DNA from: Mycolicibacterium phocaicum
Lineage (GTDB): Bacteria; Actinomycetota; Actinomycetes; Mycobacteriales; Mycobacteriaceae
DNA: 64,000 nt
Direction of reading: 5' to 3'
NCBI RefSeq assembly: GCF_010731115.1
Contig: NZ_AP022616.1
Location: 5,642,001-5,706,000, forward strand
The notes below the pieces were generated by a model. That model saw only the letters and a list, made by a program, of their open reading frames with translations, searched no databases and was not told where the DNA came from. A program made the position numbers and the translations under genes. Shown here in pieces: positions 27,020 to 36,286 of this stretch (position 1 is the stretch's first letter; the number at the start of each line of letters is the position of its first letter).

Positions 27020-30000
27020 ATGGCCGCCCCGCACTCCGCACTCACCGCGCCCGGCTCGGTTAATGCCCTGACCGAGCCCGGGCAGCGTGGTGTCGTGCGG
27101 GTGCTGGGCGGCCCCGGAACCGGGAAGACCGAGCTGCTGATCCGCACGGCGGCAACGCATATCGCGGCTGGAACCGATCCGGAGTCGGTGCTGCTGCTCA
27201 CGGGTTCGGCACGGCTGTGCAGCCGCGTCCGCGGGGCCATCACCTCGGCGCTGCTCGGCGATACCGGCCAGGTCACCCGCGAGCCCCTGGTGCGCACCCT
27301 GCACTCCTACGCTTTCGCGGTGCTGCGGCAGGCGGCCCAGCGTGCTGGTGACCCGCCGCCGCGGCTGATCACCAGCGCCGAGCAGGACGGCATCATCCGC
27401 GAACTCCTGGCCGGTGACCTCGAGGACGGCGACGACGCGAGCGTGGACTGGCCGCTGCACCTGCGGCCGGCATTGGGCACCGCCGGATTCGCGACCGAAT
27501 TGCGCGACCTGCTGGCACGTTGCACCGAACGGGGCGTCGACCCGGCCGATCTGCGCCGGATCGGCCGCAAGGCCGGCCATCCGGAGTGGGTGGCCGCCGC
27601 CCGGTTCGCGCAGGTCTACGAGCAGGTGATGCTGCTGCGCAGCGCCGTCGGCATGGCGGCCCCGCAGGCGACGGTCCCGGCGCTGGGTGCGGCCGAGTTG
27701 GTCGGCGCCGCGCTCGAGGCCTTCGCCGTCGACCCCGCGCTGCTGGACGCCGAACGTTCCCGCATCAAGCTGTTGCTCGTCGACGATGCGCAGCATCTGG
27801 ACCCGCAGGCCGCGTTGTTGGTGCGGGTGCTGGCCGCGGGTGCGCAGCTGACGGTCATCGCCGGTGACCCGAGCCAGACGGTGTTCGGCTACCGCGGTGC
27901 CGAGCCGACGCTGCTGTACGGCCCCGAGGACCAGCCGCAGGTGGTGCTGACCGAGTCCTACCGGTGCTCGCCCGCGGTGGCCGGCGCGGTCGCGGCCATC
28001 GCGCGGCGGCTGCCCGGCGTGGACGCCTCCCGGGCCCTGATACCGGCGACGACGGACGAGCTCGGCTCGCTGGCGGTGCGCGTCGCGGGTTCGCCGCACG
28101 CCGAGTCCGCACTCATCGCCGACGCACTGCGCCGCGCGCACCTGGTCGACGGCGTGCCGTGGTCGCAGATGGCCGTCATCGTACGGTCGGTGCCGCGCGC
28201 CGGGACAGCGCTGGCCCGGGCGCTGAGCGCCGCCGGAGTGCCGGTGCAGCAGCAGGCCGGCATCGCGCCGCCGGCCCAGCATCCGGCGGTGGGCGCGCTG
28301 CTCACGGTGCTGGACTGTGTCGCCGACCAGCTGACCGGCGAGCGGGCCCTGACCCTGCTCACCGGTCCCATCGGCCGGGTCGACCCGGTGTCGCTGCGCC
28401 AGTTGCGGCGCGCGCTGCGCCGGGCCGACGACAGCGGCCGCGAGTTCGGTGCGCTGCTCGTCGAGGCGCTGACCGGCGGCGGCGAACAGCCCTTGCCCGA
28501 CCAGCTGGCCCGCCCGGTGCGCCGCGTCCGCGCGGTCCTCGACGCGGCCCGCCGGTCGGCGACAGCGGGCCAGGATCCACGGTTCGTGCTGTGGCAGGCC
28601 TGGCACGCCAGCGGGTTGTCGCGCCGGTGGCAGGCCGCGGCCGGGCGTCCGGGTGCGGCCGGGGTGGCGGCCAATGCCGATCTGGATGCCGTCACCGCGC
28701 TGTTCGACACCGCCGATCAGTACGTGGCCCGTACCGCGGCCGCATCCCTCGCCGGCCTGATCGACCACGTCCGCGCCTTGTCTTGGTCGGGGTCGGCCCC
28801 CGAACGCGCCGAGGCCGACGAGGTGGCGGTGCTCAGTGCACATGCCGCGCTCGGGCGGGAATGGGATTTCGTGGTCATCGCGGGACTTCAGGAAGGGTTG
28901 TGGCCCAACACCGCTCCGCGCGGAGGTGTGCTCGGGACCCAGCAGCTGCTCGACATCGTCGACGGTGTGGGTGACGTCCGCGGCATGTCGGCCACGGCGC
29001 CGCTGCTGGCCGAGGAACGGCGGCTGCTGGTCGCCGCGTTGGGACGGGCCCGCCACCGGGTGCTGGTGACGGCCGTCGACAGCGACAACGGCGACGAGGC
29101 GCTGCTGCCGTCGACCTTCTTCGAGGAGCTGGCGGCCCTGGCCGGCGGTACCGACCCCGACGCCGACGAGTCGCCGGTCCACGCGCCCGCGGTGTTGTCA
29201 CCGGCGGCTCTGGTCGGCCGGTTGCGGTCGGTGGTGTGCGCCCCCGACGGCGCGGTCGAGGAAACCGATCGGCTTTGTGCGGCAGCGCAATTGGCGCGGC
29301 TGGCGCAAGTGGGCGTGCCGGGCGCCGACCCGGCGCAGTGGTACGCCAGCACGGAGCTGTCCACTGCCGAGCCGCTGTGGTCGGGCGACGACCACGTCGT
29401 CACGGTGTCGCCGTCGACGGTGCAGACCCTGACTGACTGCCCGCTGCGCTGGATGCTGGAGCGCCACGGCGGCAGCGACGGCCGCGACCTGCGGTCGGCG
29501 CTGGGCTCCCTGGTGCACGCCCTGGTCGCCGATTCCGGTCGCAGCGAGGCCCAGCTGCGGGGTGACCTCGAAAAAGTCTGGCAGCAACTGCCTTTCGACT
29601 CGAACTGGTATGCCGACAACGAGCTGGAGCGGTACCGCGCCATGCTGGCGACGTTCACGACGTGGCGGCAGGAGAGCCGCGGCGAGCTCACCGAGGTCGG
29701 CACCGAACTCGAGGTCGCCGGCACCATCGCCGATTCGCCGGACGGCCCGCAGGTACAGGTGAAGGGACGCATCGACCGGCTGGAACGTGACCGCGACGGC
29801 CGCCTGGTCGTGGTCGACGTCAAGACCGGCAAGAGTCCGGCCACCAAGGCCGACGCCCAGCAGCACGCCCAGCTCGCGCTGTATCAGCTGGCCATCGCCG
29901 AAGGCGTTGTGCCGCATGGTGATCAGCCCGGTGGCGGCCGGCTGGTGTATCCGGCCAAACCCGCCAAGAGCGGCGCCACCGAACGTGAGCAGGATCCGAT

Positions 30001-30157
30001 GGGGGAGTCGGCGCAAGCGCAGTGGCGGCAGCGGGTCACCGATGCCGCCGCGGCGACGGCCGGACCGCATTTCGTCGCGCGCGCCGGTTCCGGGTGTGCG
30101 ACGTGCCCGGTGCGGGCCATGTGCCCGGCACAGGGTACGAAGGGGGCATGCCCGTGA
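27020..30157 (+). CDS. adnA: AdnA subunit of the mycobacterial AdnAB helicase-nuclease
   Basis: The 1045-residue protein has Walker A GGPGTGKT (30-37), LLLVDDAQHLDPQA as motif II, GDPSQTVFGYRGA and further UvrD-like motifs. A C-terminal RecB-type nuclease domain carries VVVDVKTGKSP and flanking Cys (DCPLRWML and CATCPVRAMC) that fit a 4Fe-4S cluster. AdnAB resects double-strand breaks in mycobacteria in place of RecBCD. M. tuberculosis Rv3202c is the counterpart. The ATG at 27020 gives MAAPHSALT. Its stop overlaps the adnB start by 10 nt. Confidence 0.95.
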   Translation: MAAPHSALTAPGSVNALTEPGQRGVVRVLGGPGTGKTELLIRTAATHIAAGTDPESVLLLTGSARLCSRVRGAITSALLGDTGQVTREPLVRTLHSYAFAVLRQAAQRAGDPPPRLITSAEQDGIIRELLAGDLEDGDDASVDWPLHLRPALGTAGFATELRDLLARCTERGVDPADLRRIGRKAGHPEWVAAARFAQVYEQVMLLRSAVGMAAPQATVPALGAAELVGAALEAFAVDPALLDAERSRIKLLLVDDAQHLDPQAALLVRVLAAGAQLTVIAGDPSQTVFGYRGAEPTLLYGPEDQPQVVLTESYRCSPAVAGAVAAIARRLPGVDASRALIPATTDELGSLAVRVAGSPHAESALIADALRRAHLVDGVPWSQMAVIVRSVPRAGTALARALSAAGVPVQQQAGIAPPAQHPAVGALLTVLDCVADQLTGERALTLLTGPIGRVDPVSLRQLRRALRRADDSGREFGALLVEALTGGGEQPLPDQLARPVRRVRAVLDAARRSATAGQDPRFVLWQAWHASGLSRRWQAAAGRPGAAGVAANADLDAVTALFDTADQYVARTAAASLAGLIDHVRALSWSGSAPERAEADEVAVLSAHAALGREWDFVVIAGLQEGLWPNTAPRGGVLGTQQLLDIVDGVGDVRGMSATAPLLAEERRLLVAALGRARHRVLVTAVDSDNGDEALLPSTFFEELAALAGGTDPDADESPVHAPAVLSPAALVGRLRSVVCAPDGAVEETDRLCAAAQLARLAQVGVPGADPAQWYASTELSTAEPLWSGDDHVVTVSPSTVQTLTDCPLRWMLERHGGSDGRDLRSALGSLVHALVADSGRSEAQLRGDLEKVWQQLPFDSNWYADNELERYRAMLATFTTWRQESRGELTEVGTELEVAGTIADSPDGPQVQVKGRIDRLERDRDGRLVVVDVKTGKSPATKADAQQHAQLALYQLAIAEGVVPHGDQPGGGRLVYPAKPAKSGATEREQDPMGESAQAQWRQRVTDAAAATAGPHFVARAGSGCATCPVRAMCPAQGTKGACP

Positions 30158-33100
30158 CCTACAGCCCCGCCGACCTCGCCGAGGCGCTCGGGCTGTTCAC
30201 CCCGACCGATGAGCAGGCCGCGGTCATCGCCGCACCGCCCGGACCGCTGGTGGTGATCGCCGGTGCCGGCGCCGGGAAGACCGAGACCATGGCCGCCCGC
30301 GTGGTGTGGCTGGTGGCCAACGGCTACGCCACCCCGTCACAGGTCCTCGGCCTGACCTTCACCCGCAAGGCCGCCGGGCAGTTGTTGCGCCGCGTGCGCA
30401 CCCGGCTGGCCCGCTTGGCGGGTTCGGGTCTGCTGCCCGGTGTCTCGCTCGCCGACGAGCACGCCACCGTCAGCACCTATCACGCCTTCGCGGGTACCTT
30501 GCTGCGCGAGTACGGGCTGCTGCTGCCCATCGAGCCCGCCACCCGGCTGGTCACCGAAACCGAGATGTGGCAGTTGGCTTTTCGCGTGGTGTCCGACTTC
30601 CCGGGCCGCCTGGACACCGACAAGTCGCCGGCCGCCATCACCCAGATGGTGCTGCGCCTGGCGGGCCAACTGTCCGAGCATCTCGTCGACACCGACGCCG
30701 TACGCGACACCCATCACGAGCTCGAACGGCTCATCCACACCCTTCCGGCGGGACCCGGCCAGCGCGGTGGACCAACCCAGTGGCTGCTGAATCTGCTGGC
30801 CACCCAGACCGAGCGGGCCGAACTCGTGCCGCTGATCGATGCGGTGCACCAGCGGATGCGCGATGCACAGGTGATGGACTTCGGCACCCAGATGTCCGCC
30901 GCGGCCCGTCTGGCCGAGCAGTTTCCACAGGTCGGTGCGCAACTGCGGGAGCGGTACCGCGTGGTCCTGCTCGACGAGTACCAGGACACCGGACACGCCC
31001 AGCGGGTCGCGCTCTCGTCGTTGTTCGGCGGTGGCGTCGACGACGCCCTGGCACTGACAGCGGTGGGTGACCCCATCCAGTCGATCTACGGCTGGCGCGG
31101 CGCGTCGGCCACGAACCTGCCCCGGTTCACCACCGACTTCCGGCTGTCGGACGGCTCACCGGCCCCGACCCTGGAACTGCGGACCAGTTGGCGCAACCCG
31201 CCGCGCGCGCTCAGGCTGGCCAACGAGGTCTCCGCCGAGGCCCGGCGCCGCAGCGTCAGCGTGCGCGAACTGCTGCCGCGGCCGGGCGCCGAGCCGGGAA
31301 CCATCCAGTGCGCCTTGCTGGATGATGTTGTCGCCGAACGCGATTGGGTGGCCGACCACCTGGCCCGCCGGTACCACGGTGCCGTGGCCGCAGGGGAGCC
31401 GGTGCCGACGGCCGCGGTCCTGGTGCGCCGCAACGCCGACGCCGCGCCGATCGCCGAGGCGCTGACCGCCCGCGGCGTGCCGGTCGAGGTGGTCGGTCTG
31501 GCCGGGCTGCTGGCCATTCCCGAGGTCGCCGACGTGGTCGCGATGCTGCGCCTCGTGGCCGAGCCGACCGCCGGCGTCGCCGCGATGCGGGTGCTCACCA
31601 GCCCGCGATGGCGGTTCGGCGCCGCGGATCTGGCCGCACTCTGGCGCCGCGCCGCCGAACTCGACGTGCCCGACGCCGCGCGGACGTCCGGGTCGCCCGC
31701 CGAGCAGGCCGTCGCACAGGTCGCCCCCGACGCCGACCACGCCTGCCTGGCCGACGCGATCAGCGATCCCGGCCCGGCCGACCGCTACTCACCCGAAGGG
31801 CATCGCCGGCTGCTGGCCCTGGCCGCCGAACTGAGCCAGCTGCGCGCACACCTGCATCAGCCGCTCCCGGATCTCGTCGCCGAGGTGCGTCGAGTCCTCG
31901 GGATCGACGCCGAAACCCGCGCGGCCAGTGGCGTTTCCGAGGGTTGGCGCGGCACCGAGCATCTCGATGCCTTCGCCGATGTGGTCGCGGGATACGCCGC
32001 GCGGCCGGCCGGTGACGCCGAGACGTCCGCGCCCATCGCCGGATTGCTGGCGTATCTGACGGCGGCCGCCGAGGTGGAGAACGGGCTGGCCCCGGCGCAG
32101 GTGACGGTGGCCTCGGACCGGGTACAGATCCTGACGGTGCACGCGGCCAAGGGACTGGAATGGCAGATCGTCGCGGTTCCGCACCTGGTGGCCCGGGTGT
32201 TCCCGTCCACCGCGTCGCAGCGCACCTGGCTGACCGATGCGGGGGACCTGCCGCCGTTGCTGCGCGGCGACCGCGCCGAGCTGTCCGAACATGGGGTGCC
32301 GGTGCTCGACACCTCTGACGTCTACGACCGGAAGATGTTGGCGGACAAGATCGCCGCGCACAAAGACCTGCTCGCGCAGCGGCGCACCGATGAGGAACGC
32401 CGCCTGCTCTACGTGGCCCTCACTCGCGCCGAGGACACGCTGCTGCTGTCCGGGTACCACTGGGGGACGACGGCCGCGAAACCCGCGGGGCCCTCCGACT
32501 TCCTCATCGAGATGCGCGACATCATCGACCGGGCAGCGCAGGAGGGCGACCCCTGCGGCGAGATCGAACAGTGGGCGCCCGCACCCGCCGAGAATGCCGT
32601 CAACCCGTTGCGGGACAACGTCGTCGAATGCTCATGGCCCGTCGACCCGGCGGGCTCCCGTCGCGGTGACGTCGACCGGGGTGCGGCCCTGGTGGCTGCC
32701 GCGCTCACCGCAGAAGCCGAGGAGCACGACGACCGGCACGGTTGGGCCGCCGACGTGGACGCGCTGCTGGCCGAGCGGGAACGGGCACAGGAGCGCGGTC
32801 CGCTCGAGCTGCCGCCGCAGTTGTCGGTGAGCACATTGGTCGACCTGGGTAGTGACCGGTCCGGCGCACTGCAGCGGCTGCAGCGACGGCTGCCCGCCCG
32901 GCCCGACCCGCAGGCGCTGCTGGGCACTGCGTTCCACGACTGGGTGCAGCGGTACTTCTCCGCCGAGCGGCTGTTCGACCTCGACGATCTGCCCGGTGCG
33001 GTCGACGCCGAGCTGGGGCAGGCCGTCGCCGAGGAGCTGGCAGACCTGCAGGCCGCGTTCGCCCTCTCGGAGTGGGCGGTCCGCACCCCGACCGACATCG

Positions 33101-33405
33101 AGGTGCCGTTCGACATGGTGATCGGCGACCGGGTGATCCGCGGCCGTATCGACGCGGTGTTCGCCGACGCCGACGGTGGTTACACCGTGCTGGACTGGAA
33201 GACCGGAGATCCGCCGTCGACCCAGGAAACCCTGCGCAACAAGGCCATTCAGCTCGCGGTGTACCGCCTGGCCTGGTCGTCCATCCAGGGGGTGCCCGTC
33301 GATTCGGTGCGGGCGGTCTTCCACTACGTGCGCGCCGGGCAGACGGTGGCACCCACCGACCTGCCCGGCGCCGACGAGCTGGCGGGCCTAGTTCGTCTGG
33401 GGTGA
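30148..33405 (+). CDS. adnB: AdnB subunit of AdnAB helicase-nuclease
   Basis: The 1085-residue superfamily I helicase-nuclease has GAGAGKTET (39-47), [32 protein letters not shown] and TRAEDTLLLSG. A C-terminal nuclease domain has YTVLDWKTGDPP. AdnB is the main motor of the AdnAB dimer. AGGGGG (30141-30146) precedes the ATG and overlaps the end of adnA. The final 18 nt overlap the convergent DoxX gene, so the two 3' ends are antisense to each other. Confidence 0.95.
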   Translation: MPVTYSPADLAEALGLFTPTDEQAAVIAAPPGPLVVIAGAGAGKTETMAARVVWLVANGYATPSQVLGLTFTRKAAGQLLRRVRTRLARLAGSGLLPGVSLADEHATVSTYHAFAGTLLREYGLLLPIEPATRLVTETEMWQLAFRVVSDFPGRLDTDKSPAAITQMVLRLAGQLSEHLVDTDAVRDTHHELERLIHTLPAGPGQRGGPTQWLLNLLATQTERAELVPLIDAVHQRMRDAQVMDFGTQMSAAARLAEQFPQVGAQLRERYRVVLLDEYQDTGHAQRVALSSLFGGGVDDALALTAVGDPIQSIYGWRGASATNLPRFTTDFRLSDGSPAPTLELRTSWRNPPRALRLANEVSAEARRRSVSVRELLPRPGAEPGTIQCALLDDVVAERDWVADHLARRYHGAVAAGEPVPTAAVLVRRNADAAPIAEALTARGVPVEVVGLAGLLAIPEVADVVAMLRLVAEPTAGVAAMRVLTSPRWRFGAADLAALWRRAAELDVPDAARTSGSPAEQAVAQVAPDADHACLADAISDPGPADRYSPEGHRRLLALAAELSQLRAHLHQPLPDLVAEVRRVLGIDAETRAASGVSEGWRGTEHLDAFADVVAGYAARPAGDAETSAPIAGLLAYLTAAAEVENGLAPAQVTVASDRVQILTVHAAKGLEWQIVAVPHLVARVFPSTASQRTWLTDAGDLPPLLRGDRAELSEHGVPVLDTSDVYDRKMLADKIAAHKDLLAQRRTDEERRLLYVALTRAEDTLLLSGYHWGTTAAKPAGPSDFLIEMRDIIDRAAQEGDPCGEIEQWAPAPAENAVNPLRDNVVECSWPVDPAGSRRGDVDRGAALVAAALTAEAEEHDDRHGWAADVDALLAERERAQERGPLELPPQLSVSTLVDLGSDRSGALQRLQRRLPARPDPQALLGTAFHDWVQRYFSAERLFDLDDLPGAVDAELGQAVAEELADLQAAFALSEWAVRTPTDIEVPFDMVIGDRVIRGRIDAVFADADGGYTVLDWKTGDPPSTQETLRNKAIQLAVYRLAWSSIQGVPVDSVRAVFHYVRAGQTVAPTDLPGADELAGLVRLG

Positions 33406-33795
33406 GTTGCGGTAGACCTTGAGCGCCTGGGTCACCATCGGCACCTGCAACGGCAGCCGGGCCAGTGCCACGATGCGGGCCGGCCAGCCCTTGGGCCACC
33501 ACAGCCGGACCATGTTGACGTTCGCCGGGAACACGCTGAGGAAAAGTGCGACAGCGGCCAGCGCGCCCAGTTTCCGGGTACGCGGCAGCAGGAGCGCGGC
33601 GCCGGTCGCGACCTCGGCGACGCCGGACGCATAGGTGTAGAACCGGGCCGTGCCGGGCAGTTCCTCCGGGACGATGCCGTCGAAAGGCTTGGGCGCGGCG
33701 AAATGCAGGGCGCCCATGCCGACGAGCAGCGCGCCCATCCGGTACGCGGGAGCCTGGCTGGCGGTGGTGTTGTCAGTGCTGTTGGCGGCGGTCAT
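33388..33795 (-). CDS. DoxX-family small membrane protein
   Basis: The 135-residue protein has four membrane segments (about 20-38, 50-68, 75-92 and 103-118) and the DoxX-like start RMGALLVGMGALHFAAPKPF. Relatives are linked to thiosulfate, redox or unknown membrane functions. The ATG at 33795 is divergent from the K+ channel gene by about 60 bp. Its 3' end overlaps adnB by 18 nt. Confidence 0.85.
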   Translation of the reverse strand: MTAANSTDNTTASQAPAYRMGALLVGMGALHFAAPKPFDGIVPEELPGTARFYTYASGVAEVATGAALLLPRTRKLGALAAVALFLSVFPANVNMVRLWWPKGWPARIVALARLPLQVPMVTQALKVYRNSPQTN

Positions 33796-33841
33796 GGTTA
33801 CATAGTGCTGTGCCGAGCCGTCTTGTGGTGAGTCTCCGCCA

Positions 33842-33847
33842 GATAAT
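33842..33847 (+). promoter_or_regulatory. -10 element (GATAAT) upstream of the K+ channel gene
   Basis: GATAAT differs from the consensus TATAAT at one position and lies 8 nt before the ATG. This suggests a leaderless or nearly leaderless mRNA. Confidence 0.45.
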
Positions 33848-33855
33848 GGAGTCGC

Positions 33856-34935
33856 ATGGCTCGCGTTAGGTTGTCGCGGCGCATGGCCGCGATGGAACAG
33901 AACCTCACGAGCCGCCAGAACGCGGATCTGGTTGACGTGCTGCAGATTCCGGAAGCGTTCGTCAGTCCGATCCGCCGAATCGTGCGCCGGGTCATCTACG
34001 CGCTGCTGGTACTCGCCGCCGCGGTGCTCGTCGTGTACCTCGATCGCGACGGCTACCGCGACGCCCAGGAGAACGAGATGTCGCTCCTGGACTGCATCTA
34101 CTACGCGACGGTGTCGCTGTCGACCACCGGGTATGGCGACATCACGCCGCTCACCCCGAGCGCGCGCCTGGTGAACGTCCTGGTGATCACGCCCATGCGG
34201 ATCGCGTTCCTGATCGTGCTCATCGGTACGACCGTCGAGACGCTGACCACGCAGTCTCGTCAAGCCTTGAAGATTCAGCGATGGAGGAGCACCGTGCGCA
34301 ACCACACCATCGTCGTCGGTTATGGGACCAAGGGCCGCACCGCGGTTCAGGCCATGGTCGGTGACGAGGTCGCACCCGGAGACATCGTCGTCGTCGACGA
34401 GAACCCGGCGGCACTGGACCGGGCGCGCGCCGCGGGCCTGGTCACCGTGGTCGGCGACGCCACCAAGTCGGAGGTGCTGCGCCTGGCCGGGGCCCAGCAC
34501 GCCAAGTCGATCGTGGTCGCGACAGACAAGGACGCCACCGCCGTCCTGGTCACGCTGACCGCCCGCGAGGTGGCACCCAAGGCCAAGATCGTCGCTTCGG
34601 CCCGGGAGGCCGAGAACCAGCACCTGCTGCGGCAGTCCGGTGCCGACTCGACGGTCGTGTCCTCGGAGACCGCCGGCCGGCTGCTGGGCATCGCGACCCA
34701 GACCCCGAGCGTCGTCGAGATGGTCGAGGACCTGCTCACCCCGGACGCCGGCTTCGCGATCTCCGAGCGCGAGGTCGAGGTCAAGGAACTCGGCGGCTCG
34801 CCCCGGCACCTGGCCGACATCGTGCTCGGGGTGGTCCGGGACGGACAGCTGCTGCGGGTCGACGCCCCTGAGGTCGACGCCCTGGCGGCCGGGGACCGGC
34901 TGCTCTACATCCGCAACGCCGAAGTCGAACGGTAA
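33856..34935 (+). CDS. Two-helix K+ channel with RCK/TrkA domain (Rv3200c-like)
   Basis: This 359-residue channel is built like MthK. Helix 1 (about 46-62), a pore loop with selectivity filter TTGYGD (90-95) and helix 2 (about 108-128) precede a TrkA-N domain. That domain has the nucleotide loop VVGYGTKGRTAV, and a TrkA-C domain follows. It should conduct K+ under control of a cytosolic ligand. M. tuberculosis Rv3200c is the counterpart. nudC follows after 8 bp, so co-transcription is likely. Confidence 0.93.
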   Translation: MARVRLSRRMAAMEQNLTSRQNADLVDVLQIPEAFVSPIRRIVRRVIYALLVLAAAVLVVYLDRDGYRDAQENEMSLLDCIYYATVSLSTTGYGDITPLTPSARLVNVLVITPMRIAFLIVLIGTTVETLTTQSRQALKIQRWRSTVRNHTIVVGYGTKGRTAVQAMVGDEVAPGDIVVVDENPAALDRARAAGLVTVVGDATKSEVLRLAGAQHAKSIVVATDKDATAVLVTLTAREVAPKAKIVASAREAENQHLLRQSGADSTVVSSETAGRLLGIATQTPSVVEMVEDLLTPDAGFAISEREVEVKELGGSPRHLADIVLGVVRDGQLLRVDAPEVDALAAGDRLLYIRNAEVER

Positions 34936-34943
34936 CCGCCGCA

Positions 34944-35870
34944 ATGAGCGATTTCACCCTGCGTAATGTCCCGCTGCTGTCCCGGGTCGGTGCCGACCGG
35001 GCAGACACGCTGCGCACCGACGTCGACGCCGCGATCGCCGGCTGGAAGGACGCGTTGCTGTTGCGCGTCGACCGCCGCAACCAGGTGCTGATCTCTGGCG
35101 GCCAGGTGGTGCTCGGTCGCGCGGCGGAACTCGGGGACAAGCCCGACGAGCACGCGGTGTTCCTGGGCCGGATGCCCGACGGCCGGCACGTGTGGGGCGT
35201 CCGCGCCGCATTAGAAGACCCAGTGGACCCGTCGGACAGTCCCGTCGAGGTCCTCGACCTGCGCCGCGCCGGAACCATCTTCGACGACATCAGCGCCCAG
35301 CTCGTCTCGACGGCGACGGCACTGCTGAACTGGCATGACAGCGCCCGCTTCAGCGCCATCGACGGCGCGCCGACCAAGCCGGTCAAAGGCGGCTGGGCGC
35401 GGGTCAACAGCATCGGCGGCCACGAGGAATTCCCGCGCATCGACCCGGCGATCATCTGCCTGGTGCACGACGGGCACGACCGCGCGGTGCTGGCCCGGCA
35501 GACGAACTGGCCCGAGCGGCTGTTCTCCCTGCTGGCCGGGTTCGTCGAAGCCGGCGAGTCGTTCGAGTCCTGCGTGGTCCGCGAGATCGCCGAGGAGATC
35601 GGGCTGACCGTCACCGACGTCAAGTACCTGGGCAGTCAGCCCTGGCCGTTCCCGCGCTCACTGATGGTCGGTTTCCACGCCATCGGCGATCCCGAGCAAC
35701 CGTTCTCGTTCAACGACGGCGAGATCGCCGAGGCCGACTGGTTCACCCGCGCCGAGGTGCGCGAGGCCCTCGAGCACGGCGACTGGAACAGCACTGCCGA
35801 TACCCGGCTGCTGCTGCCCGGCTCGATCTCGATCGCCCGGGAGATCATCGAATCCTGGGCAGCCCAGTGA
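34944..35870 (+). CDS. nudC: NADH pyrophosphatase / NAD-decapping Nudix hydrolase NudC
   Basis: The 308-residue Nudix enzyme has the box GFVEAGESFESCVVREIAEE and the NudC mark SQPWPFPRS. It hydrolyses NADH (and NAD caps on RNA) to NMN(H) and AMP. The zinc-binding Cys pairs of E. coli NudC are absent: the segment before DPAIICLVHD has no CxxC. M. tuberculosis NudC (Rv3199c) is the counterpart and has been tied to isoniazid/ethionamide-NAD adduct breakdown. It ends in a large hairpin shared with mrx1. Confidence 0.94.
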   Translation: MSDFTLRNVPLLSRVGADRADTLRTDVDAAIAGWKDALLLRVDRRNQVLISGGQVVLGRAAELGDKPDEHAVFLGRMPDGRHVWGVRAALEDPVDPSDSPVEVLDLRRAGTIFDDISAQLVSTATALLNWHDSARFSAIDGAPTKPVKGGWARVNSIGGHEEFPRIDPAIICLVHDGHDRAVLARQTNWPERLFSLLAGFVEAGESFESCVVREIAEEIGLTVTDVKYLGSQPWPFPRSLMVGFHAIGDPEQPFSFNDGEIAEADWFTRAEVREALEHGDWNSTADTRLLLPGSISIAREIIESWAAQ

Positions 35871-35917
35871 TTTGTGCACGAAAATCCGCGCCCAGCGCGG
35901 AAAATCGTGCACAAATC
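35869..35917. terminator. Nested-palindrome terminator between nudC and mycoredoxin
   Basis: A perfect outer 12-bp arm (35869-35880 with 35906-35917) encloses an inner 6-bp arm (35886-35891 with 35895-35900). A-rich stretches join the arms. The hairpin covers the nudC stop and sits between convergent genes. Confidence 0.8.
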
Positions 35918-35918
35918 G

Positions 35919-36155
35919 CTAAGCCAGCTTGGCTTTGACGTCCTTGATGCTGGGGTTGGTCAGCGTCGAGCCGTCGGCGAACTTCACCGTCGGAACCACG
36001 TGGTTGCCGTTGTTGACCGAACCGACGAACTCGGCGGCCGCCGGGTCCTGCTCGATGTCGATCTCGGTGTAGGAGATGCCTTCGGCCTTCAGCGCGGTCT
36101 TGAGCCGCTTGCAGTAGCCGCACCAGGTCGTGCTGTACATGATGAGTGCACTCAT
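35919..36155 (-). CDS. mrx1: Mycoredoxin-1
   Basis: The 78-residue glutaredoxin-fold protein has C12-GY-C15 (TTWCGYCKRL) and the cis-Pro loop VVPTVKFADG. Mycoredoxin-1 reduces mycothiol mixed disulfides. It matches Rv3198A in sequence and place, next to uvrD2. The ATG at 36155 gives MSALIMYSTTWC, and a TTG four codons upstream is less likely. It is divergent from uvrD2 over about 120 bp that hold a tandem repeat. Confidence 0.94.
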   Translation of the reverse strand: MSALIMYSTTWCGYCKRLKTALKAEGISYTEIDIEQDPAAAEFVGSVNNGNHVVPTVKFADGSTLTNPSIKDVKAKLA

Positions 36156-36210
36156 AACGCGACTCAACGTATCCGATGCCCGCAGAATGCCAACTGCCGG
36201 TGCCTACTGC

Positions 36211-36266
36211 GTCACATGGTCGGCTCGCCACGGTGTCATATAGTCGGCTCGCCGACGTGTCACACC
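36211..36266 (+). repeat. 24-bp tandem repeat in the mrx1-uvrD2 divergent promoter
   Basis: Two units of 24 bp (36211-36234 and 36235-36258) share GTCA, the block GTCGGCTCGCC and a G/T-rich end. A third partial unit (GTCACACC) follows from 36259. The second unit reads TATAGT (36239-36244), a fine -10, where the first reads CATGGT. Confidence 0.8.
36239..36244 (+). promoter_or_regulatory. -10 element (TATAGT) of uvrD2 inside the tandem repeat
   Basis: TATAGT is close to the TATAAT consensus. Transcription would begin near 36251, about 24-36 nt before the candidate start codons. No -35 consensus is seen. Confidence 0.5.
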
Positions 36267-36286
36267 AGCCTGCCATGATGGGGACC

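Noticed and set aside
26930-29182. Long N-terminal extension of the lipV frame into adnA antisense
   Set aside because: The frame is open only because of high GC. The hydrolase fold starts near 26929 and the extension has no similarity to any family I know.
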